Assembly: GCA_947465275.1 (NCBI GenBank) | Contig: CANIAI010000004.1 | Span: 1 to 22,579 of the forward strand | From: Acidobacteriota bacterium | GTDB lineage: Bacteria; Acidobacteriota; Vicinamibacteria; Vicinamibacterales; UBA2999 | Direction of reading: 5' to 3' | DNA length: 22,579 bases | Part shown: piece after piece, positions 21,696-22,579 of the stretch | Layout: the number at the start of each line of letters is the position of its first letter | Position numbering within the stretch: position 1 is the first letter of the stretch | The notes under the pieces: generated by a model | Told to the model about the DNA's origin: nothing | The model's database searches: none | What the model saw: only the letters and a program-made list of their open reading frames with translations | Position numbers and translations under genes: made by a program

Positions 21696-22579
21696 CTATA
21701 GCGAGCGAAGGAAGGACAGCAACTGCTGATGTTGCGCAGAGGACAGCGCCTGGAAGCGGCGCAGAGCCAGCGCTGCCTCACCGCTATGGCGCTCGATGGC
21801 GTCGACGATGGTGGCCGCGCTACCGTCGTGCAGCAGTGGGCGCCTGAACCGAAGCCCCCAGAGTGTCGGCGTCCGTATCTCATTGGGCAATGCCGCCGCT
21901 TGAGCGATGCCGTCACCCGTACCGATATCGTGCAGCAGTAGGTCTGAAAAGAGCTCGACTGTGCGCTGGTTGAACACCGGATGTGAGCTGGGCCCTGTCT
22001 CGATGGCGGGGACATGGCAAGAGTTGCATCCGATGGCAGAGAAGAGACGCTCCCCCTCTCGCGTCCCGTCGTCCACATGGCTGCGCTGGACGGGGGCAAG
22101 GAAGCGCATGAATGATGCAAAGTTGTCGATGCCGCGGCGCCGCGTGGCCGGATCGCGGCGGTCCTCCGGATCGGGAAACGGATCGCACAACCGCATCTGT
22201 TCCGATGGGATGCCGAACGCCATCTCGTTGGGAAACAGGTCGTTGGTGATCCCCATCTCGTTGCGGTAGGCATCGGCGCCAAACGCCAGGAGCGTGGCGT
22301 GCTGCGCCTTCCAGCCGAAGCGTCCGACACGACGGTCGCCCGTCGCCAGGTCGACCACGATTGCAGCCCGGCCGCTGACACCGTCGCGGTTGCGATCGTC
22401 CGGATCTGCGAGGGCCAGCAGCGTGTCGTCGGGGATCGCTTCAACCAGGCCAGCACCGAACAGCGGGATCGGCGCACGATGCGCGATGACGTTCGCATCC
22501 TCAGGAATCGAAGGCTGGCAGCTGTGTGCCGGCGTCGACAGCATGTGGATCAGCGTGTCCCCGGCGGCATTCAACGGCC
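21696..22579 (-). CDS. Di-heme oxidoreductase (DUF1111/DHOR family), N-terminus beyond window
   Basis: The reverse strand is open to the window edge, giving at least 294 residues of the C-terminal two thirds. Seen: a heme c site CNSCH within FSAIGCNSCHVP, PEDRRDPATRRRGIDNFASFMRFLAPV before it, and RTPTLWGLRFRRPLLHDGSA with LHDIGTGDG near the end. These are hallmarks of the periplasmic di-heme 'thiol oxidoreductase-like' family, distantly related to bacterial di-heme peroxidases. The second, N-terminal CxxCH and the signal peptide should lie right of the window. Substrate unknown. No sign of frameshift. It converges on the YnfA gene with a 39-bp gap, so it belongs to another transcription unit. 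Confidence 0.9.
   Translation of the reverse strand, partial: PLNAAGDTLIHMLSTPAHSCQPSIPEDANVIAHRAPIPLFGAGLVEAIPDDTLLALADPDDRNRDGVSGRAAIVVDLATGDRRVGRFGWKAQHATLLAFGADAYRNEMGITNDLFPNEMAFGIPSEQMRLCDPFPDPEDRRDPATRRRGIDNFASFMRFLAPVQRSHVDDGTREGERLFSAIGCNSCHVPAIETGPSSHPVFNQRTVELFSDLLLHDIGTGDGIAQAAALPNEIRTPTLWGLRFRRPLLHDGSAATIVDAIERHSGEAALALRRFQALSSAQHQQLLSFLRSL

Noticed and set aside
1..22579. CRISPR arrays, tRNA/rRNA genes, complete insertion sequences
   Set aside because: No regular repeat-spacer array, cloverleaf or transposase with terminal inverted repeats was seen on either strand.

Overview
The window comes from a high-GC Gram-negative bacterium. Outer-membrane proteins (CopB-type, TolC/CusC-type), a Tat-exported oxidase and a periplasmic cytochrome require a two-membrane envelope. 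The lineage cannot be fixed from the sequence. A CorE-like sigma factor with a cysteine-rich tail, GTG/TTG starts and apparently leaderless genes would fit groups such as Acidobacteriota or Myxococcota, but this is only a guess. There are no rRNA, tRNA, CRISPR or complete insertion sequences.

Left block (1-4968), defence/mobile. The window opens inside a leftward tyrosine-recombinase (integrase) gene of which only the N-terminus is present. Facing away from it are an unfamiliar 479-aa protein with a HEPN-like R-N-x3-H motif, then a two-gene operon that is a clear SPARSA-type short prokaryotic Argonaute system: a SIR2-APAZ NAD-consuming effector whose stop overlaps the start of a short MID-PIWI Argonaute with a degenerate catalytic site. 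Base composition looks lower in GC here than to the right (two sampled 60-base lines: about 57% against 72%), which suits an integrated defence island. About 270 bp without a gene separate it from the next block.

Middle block (5244-19701), copper homeostasis. Two divergent operons share a 55-bp control region (9613-9667). Leftward: a small secreted His/Cys protein, a membrane-anchored cytochrome c, the multicopper oxidase CopA, the outer-membrane CopB and a small secreted protein, ending in two hairpins. Rightward: an ECF sigma factor with a cysteine-rich C-terminus (CorE-like copper sensor), a Cu(I) P1B-ATPase with YHS and two heavy-metal-binding modules, a second small secreted Cys protein, and a CusA-CusC-CusB efflux set joined by 4-nt overlaps. 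CusA carries an extra C-terminal transmembrane plus YtkA-like copper domain, and CusB carries a C-terminal cupredoxin-like domain. Together they would detect copper (sigma factor), pump Cu(I) out of the cytoplasm (ATPase), oxidise and bind it in the periplasm (CopA/CopB, small proteins, fused domains) and expel it through the outer membrane (CusCBA). Three GTG-start genes in this block have a TATACT box 6-7 nt before the start codon, pointing to leaderless transcripts.

Right block (19763-22579). A MerR regulator with divalent-metal-type cysteines faces a typical MerR operator/promoter with a 19-bp spacer, which drives a compact CDF-like cation transporter. A GDCCVxC small protein and a YnfA-family membrane protein follow. 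The window ends inside a leftward di-heme oxidoreductase (DUF1111) gene lacking its N-terminus.
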